Below the pieces are notes generated by a model. It did no database searches. It saw only the letters and a program-made list of their open reading frames with translations, and was not told the origin of the DNA. This document shows, piece by piece, positions 55,802 through 60,000 of a stretch of DNA of 60,000 nt. The stretch is from Bolinopsis microptera (taxonomy: Eukaryota; Ctenophora; Tentaculata; Lobata; Bolinopsidae). Position numbers and translations under genes: made by a program. How positions within the stretch are numbered: position 1 is the first letter of the stretch; each line of letters opens with the position of its first letter. The stretch is taken from the NCBI RefSeq assembly GCF_026151205.1, contig NC_087079.1, forward strand, positions 1,392,028 through 1,452,027, written 5' to 3'.

Positions 55802-58132
55802 TCATGTCTGGGTGGTGATGGGAATGTTGTTAGGGCTCAACACATCATACGCTAAATACTTCCCTTTATTTCTGTCTGCTATTTTGTCCCTGAGCTTCTC
55901 CATTTCCTTCACCATATCCTTAATATGGCCCTCCTGTTCCAGCGAAACGGCCAAGTTTTCTCCCAGATATCCTTGCCTATTTTCTGCTTTTGTCTCCACA
56001 TAAAATCGCTCGATTGGAGAGAAGTTACCTAGTACCTCTGTGATGACCATGGTTGCCAGAGCGACTTCGTATTGTGGGAGACTGTTCATGATACGCTCCA
56101 TGGTGATCACATCGTCCTGTTTTGGTGGTGGCAGTCTGAGACTTGGTGGTGCGTTAACAATGTAGCCCAGGTATTTGTTGATCTGGAAGTTTACACCTGT
56201 GTGGAAACAAGACACATTGAAAATGAGCGCAGTAAGGTATTCAACCAACTTCTCTTTAGTTTCGATAGATTCTGGGAAACCTGCTCCACCGAACCCTTCA
56301 AAGCCAGGACTTCTGATCTCTTCCACAAACGTCTGCAATTCGGTATCTTTAGAGACGTCATCTTCGCTCAGATAGGACAGATCCACCATGTTTTTAACGT
56401 AGTCTAGTAGGATCATCCACAAATCCTCTGAATCATCCCTGAAAAGGAAGTTTGGCAGATCTTTAAGTCCTCTGCTTTCAAAGTCTTTAGGAATGACTAA
56501 GTGTTCGTAATCCAGCTCTTTGCAGCAGTTTTCCAGTAGTTTAGGCAGATCATCACCGGAAGACATAAAATTAGCAAAGGCATTACCTGTTGGACTGATT
56601 AGAACTTTCCTTGCTTGCATATTGATTCCGATGATTCCTTGGAAATGGGGCTGTAGAAGTCTAAGCAAGGGATGAGCACTTGGTAGATTGCGATACATGG
56701 ACGAGGCAAACACCTCATTCATGGCATGTGCTCTTGCGTAGTGAGTTCCAATGCTGTAGATTCCCCAATCAGCACATCTGAAATACATTTTGGCTAAAAG
56801 CCAAGACAAGTATTTCGGATCTGCAGTCATGCTGGTATCGTTCTCGGCTGGGTGCCACCAGGTTTGTTTCTCCCCATCATTCTTATTTTCTAAACGTATC
56901 AAGACGGGGACAAAAGATTTGTCCTCAGGACGCGTGTTACTCTGGAAAAGTAGACAGTCCGCCTGAACTACGTACCATGTTTGTGTTGTACCAGTTATGA
57001 ATTTGCTCTTCTTGCCGCCATGGCCGACATCATTCAGTATTTCTGAATTCAATATTTCAAAAAGTCGTCCATCTTTGATGACATTATTAAGATCTTCTCC
57101 ATCAATTGCATATGTTGGGAGCATGTCTTTGTCAATTGCCTCCTGCCATGTGTCGGAAAGCTTTTCCACTCTCCTTAACCTCGTCGAGTTGGGACCCTGA
57201 ATGATTTGACGGGCAAACTCTGCGTCGTGATGGAAAATTTGGCCCACCTTCAGACCGTCCTGAATGTCTTTTTTATTCCATCCTACAGATTCACCCATCC
57301 CAGTGAAGGAGTCTGCATAGTCGGTGAATGATATGAAGTTGCGTTGAGGAGTCCCACCGCAACAGCAATTACACACTTTGTTGAGGATAACAGGACATAC
57401 CAGCTTATAACCTGCGTCTTTCGATCCTTCGAAGGCATCCAGCCAAGCATCTCGGAATTGGAGGAACCTAGGTAGGTTTTTGTACTCCCCACCCTTCACA
57501 TCAATCCAGCTAGGTAATGGTCCTACTTTATCCGCGTTCTCCCAGGGCATCATTGAATGGGTGATGTTGTGATCTTTCTCCCTGGCTCTCAATATGAAAT
57601 ATTCCGTTTCATTGTGTTTCAGAGTTCCTTGTCCTGGTGTTGCATAAATATATGGAACACATCTTTGCTGGCGAGTGCCACCTTCTGCGCACCCACAACA
57701 GGCACTACGGGGGGTGTATGGACTAAGGTAGTTGTGTATGGGGAACCTGTAGGTTTTGTTATCCCACATCACTGTTACCTCTCGAATGTAGAGAGGGTGT
57801 TTTGTGCCAATGCAGCTATATGAACCTCCATCCAACTCAATTTTGATAAGTTTTGGCTCGCCAATTCGTTCCTCTTTCGGTACCCAAAACTCAACGTCCA
57901 CTGTTCCTTCGCTGTGAGAAGAGAATTTTTCCTTTATCTTCAGTATTTTCGACTCACAAACCGTTGCTTCAGGATCGTCGTCGTCGTTAGCATCGGGGTT
58001 AATGGTGATCTTTATAGTACCGTCGATCTTTTTTATCGTGTTGGCTTGTGGTAACATGCAGCCAGTGTGAAGGTACACATGATAGACATCACTGCTGACC
58101 GCACATACTGCTCTACTTGAAGCAGATCCCAT
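55802..58132 (-). CDS. PLAT-domain lipoxygenase, intronless
   Basis: A 776-residue minus-strand ORF. Residues ~10-135 form a PLAT/LH2-like lipid-binding domain ending FPIHNYL. The catalytic domain has the iron-site helix THYARAHAMNEVF (H-x4-H), then SAHPLLRLLQPHF and GIIGINMQARKVLISP. The second iron helix is CFHTGVNF (His and Asn), followed by NAPPSLRLPPP. Lipoxygenases insert oxygen into polyunsaturated fatty acids such as arachidonate. The chain ends NNIPITTQT, where family members normally end in Ile, whose carboxylate binds the iron; here the last residue is Thr. The N-terminus MGSASSR fits an N-myristoylation signal (Gly2, Ser6), suggesting membrane association in addition to PLAT. It is a single exon, unusual for the family in animals. 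ATG at 58132 is the first in frame. Confidence 0.88.
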   Translation of the reverse strand: MGSASSRAVCAVSSDVYHVYLHTGCMLPQANTIKKIDGTIKITINPDANDDDDPEATVCESKILKIKEKFSSHSEGTVDVEFWVPKEERIGEPKLIKIELDGGSYSCIGTKHPLYIREVTVMWDNKTYRFPIHNYLSPYTPRSACCGCAEGGTRQQRCVPYIYATPGQGTLKHNETEYFILRAREKDHNITHSMMPWENADKVGPLPSWIDVKGGEYKNLPRFLQFRDAWLDAFEGSKDAGYKLVCPVILNKVCNCCCGGTPQRNFISFTDYADSFTGMGESVGWNKKDIQDGLKVGQIFHHDAEFARQIIQGPNSTRLRRVEKLSDTWQEAIDKDMLPTYAIDGEDLNNVIKDGRLFEILNSEILNDVGHGGKKSKFITGTTQTWYVVQADCLLFQSNTRPEDKSFVPVLIRLENKNDGEKQTWWHPAENDTSMTADPKYLSWLLAKMYFRCADWGIYSIGTHYARAHAMNEVFASSMYRNLPSAHPLLRLLQPHFQGIIGINMQARKVLISPTGNAFANFMSSGDDLPKLLENCCKELDYEHLVIPKDFESRGLKDLPNFLFRDDSEDLWMILLDYVKNMVDLSYLSEDDVSKDTELQTFVEEIRSPGFEGFGGAGFPESIETKEKLVEYLTALIFNVSCFHTGVNFQINKYLGYIVNAPPSLRLPPPKQDDVITMERIMNSLPQYEVALATMVITEVLGNFSPIERFYVETKAENRQGYLGENLAVSLEQEGHIKDMVKEMEKLRDKIADRNKGKYLAYDVLSPNNIPITTQT

Positions 58133-58475
58133 TATCTGTAAATAGTTGTATGTTTTATAACTGATATTACCAATATTACTAATATTAGAGCATTGTTTAA
58201 CGTGATATGATAACTACGAGGGCCGTGTGGATCCATTTTTGAAACAAGAGAAACGCCACTTTCGGACGTGAGGAGAGTTAGGACTCCTCCAACTACATTA
58301 AATTAATACCTTCCTCCTCCTCCTCCTCCTGAGATAATAAGATAAATATAAAATGAGCACCATACGTATTATGAATTAAAAGTAAACATGGTGGTCTTAT
58401 CTCAAATAACCAAGAAGAGAAACGGTTTACCAAGATAAAGTTAATGTTATTACTGATGGTCGTTGAGAAGCCGTG
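58133..58475. other. Upstream region of the lipoxygenase
   Basis: Contains a CCT microsatellite (about 58312-58330). No promoter motif can be called with confidence. Confidence 0.4.
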
Positions 58476-60000
58476 GTTGCCTGAGTAACCAGTAGCAGGT
58501 TGCCAATTAACCAGTAGAGGTTATCTAGTAACCAATAGAGGTTTTCTAGGTAACCAGTAGAGGTTATCTAGTAACTAGTAGAGGTTTCTTAGTAACCATT
58601 AGGAGGTTATCTATACCAGTTAGAGGTTATCTATAACCAGTAGAGGTTTGCCAAGTGTAACCAGTAGATTATCTATTAACCATTAGAGGTTGCCAGTAAC
58701 CAGTTTAGGTTATCTAGTAACCAATAGAGGTTGCCTAGTAACCAGTAAGGTTATCTAGTAAACCAGTAAGAGGTTATCTAGTTAAACCATAGAGTTTATC
58801 TATAACCAGTAGAGGTTATCTATTAACCAGTAGAGTTGCCTAGTAACCAGTTAGAGGTTTATCTAGTAACCAGTAGAAGGTTATCTAGTAACCAGTAAGG
58901 TTTCTAGTAAACCTAGTGAGGTTACTAGTAACCAGGTAGAGGTTATCTAGTAACCCATAAGGTTATCTATTAACCTAGTAGAGAGTTATCTAGTAACCAG
59001 TAGAGTGATCTATAACCAGGTAGAGGTTCTAGCAACCAGTAGAGGTTTTATCTAGTAACCAGTAGCGGGGTACTAGTAACTAGAGTAGAGGTTATCTAGT
59101 AACCAGTAGAGGTATCTAGTAACCAGTAGAGGTTATCTAGTAACTAGTAGAGGTTATCTATAACCAGTATAGGTGTTGCCTAGTAACTAGTAAGTTATCT
59201 AGAACTAGTAAGGTTATCTATAACTATTAAGGTTTCTAGTAACTATAAGGTTAGTCTATAACCAGTAGAGGGTTTTCCTGTTCCTAGTAACCAGTAGAGT
59301 TTACCTAGTAGCCAGTAAGGGTTGCCTAGTAACTAGTAGAGGATACACTAGTAACCAGTAGAGGTTGCCTAGTAACGAGTAGAGGTTATCTAGTAACTGA
59401 GTAAGGTACTCTATAACCAGAAAGAGGTTGCCTAAGTAACTAGTAGATGTTGCCCTAGTAACTAGTAGAAGGTTGCCTAGTAACTAATATAGGGTTCCTA
59501 GTAACTTATAGAGGTAGCTTAGTACCTAGAGAGGTTGCCTATAACCATAAGGTTATCTAGTAACCAGTAGAGTTTTTATAGTAACTAGTAGAGGTTTGGC
59601 CTAGTAAACTAGTGAGAGGTTGCCTTATAACTAGTAGAGTTCCCTAGGTACACTAGTAGAGGTTGCCTAGTAAAAACAAGAGGTGATCCTATAACTAGTA
59701 GAGGTTACACTATAACCTGTAGAGGTTGCCTAGTAACTATAAGGTTGCCTAGTAACTATAAGATGTTTGCCTAGTAACTAATAGAGGTTGCCTAGTAACT
59801 AGTAGAGGATGCTTAGTAACTATAGAGGTTGCCTATAACCCGTAGAGGTTATCTAGTAACCAGTAGAGGTTTATCTAGTACTAGTAGAGGTTGCCCTAGT
59901 AACTAGTAGAGTGCCTAGTAACTAGTAGAGTTGCCTAGTAACAGTAAGGTTCCTAGTAACTAATAGAGGTTGGACCTAGTAACTATATAGGTTGCTTAGT
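58476..60000. repeat. Imperfect ~21-bp tandem array with X-box-like units
   Basis: About 70 units of the forms GGTTATCTAGTAACCAGTAGA (mostly 58.5-59.3 kb) and GGTTGCCTAGTAACTAGTAGA (mostly 59.3-60 kb). Units are near-palindromic around GTTRYC...GTAAC. Small insertions and deletions occur in most units, far more than in the other arrays of this window. It continues off the right edge. Confidence 0.92.

Overview
This window is nuclear DNA from an AT-rich animal genome, probably an early-branching invertebrate; I cannot name the species. The reasons are GT-AG introns, animal-only families (galectin, TGFBRAP1-type CORVET subunit, LDLa-repeat GPCR, PLAT-lipoxygenase, CEP63/DEUP1-like centrosomal protein, syntaxin-18) and many eukaryotic DNA transposons (Harbinger/ISL2EU-like, mariner-like, hAT). 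It is draft assembly: there is a 100-N gap at 43233-43332, long homopolymer G runs, and an end array full of small indels.

Layout. 1-2956: a minus-strand NERD-like gene (gene 1) running into 28 copies of a 78-bp (26-codon) repeat and off the left edge. 3.8-4.6 kb: two syntaxin-18 exons. 5.1-11 kb (minus): a sushi exon and a galectin gene with a 4.3-kb DNA transposon sitting in one intron. 13.5-15.0 kb (minus): a secreted zinc metallopeptidase with a hAT MITE in its intron. 16.8-18.5 kb: a lipid phosphate phosphatase with a decayed duplicate of its last exon. 19.3-20.1 kb: a mariner-like element. 20.2-37.0 kb: a TGFBRAP1/Vps3-like gene in 16 recognised exons. Its 10-kb intron 14 contains three other genes: an SVOP-like transporter (+), a Cys-rich membrane protein (-) and an LDLa-repeat GPCR (-). 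37-48 kb: mostly hairpin-forming repeats and MITEs around a CEP63-like 5' part. 48.3-53.9 kb: gene 2, a TPR-NERD-helicase fusion. 55.8-58.1 kb (minus): a lipoxygenase. 58.5-60 kb: an imperfect ~21-bp array.

The most interesting result is that gene 1 and gene 2 are paralogues. Gene 2 joins STI1-type TPRs, a PD-(D/E)XK/NERD-like nuclease region and an SF1 helicase. A short linker between nuclease and helicase in gene 2 corresponds to the 26-residue unit that is expanded 28-fold in gene 1. Gene 2 as assembled has three reading-frame defects, so it is either a pseudogene or poorly polished sequence.

A second theme is tandem amplification of gene edges: the syntaxin-18 donor region (x3), the TGFBRAP1 stop-codon segment (x12), several TGFBRAP1 splice acceptors, and the phosphatase last exon (x2). 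All functions are inferred from reading the sequence; no database search was run.
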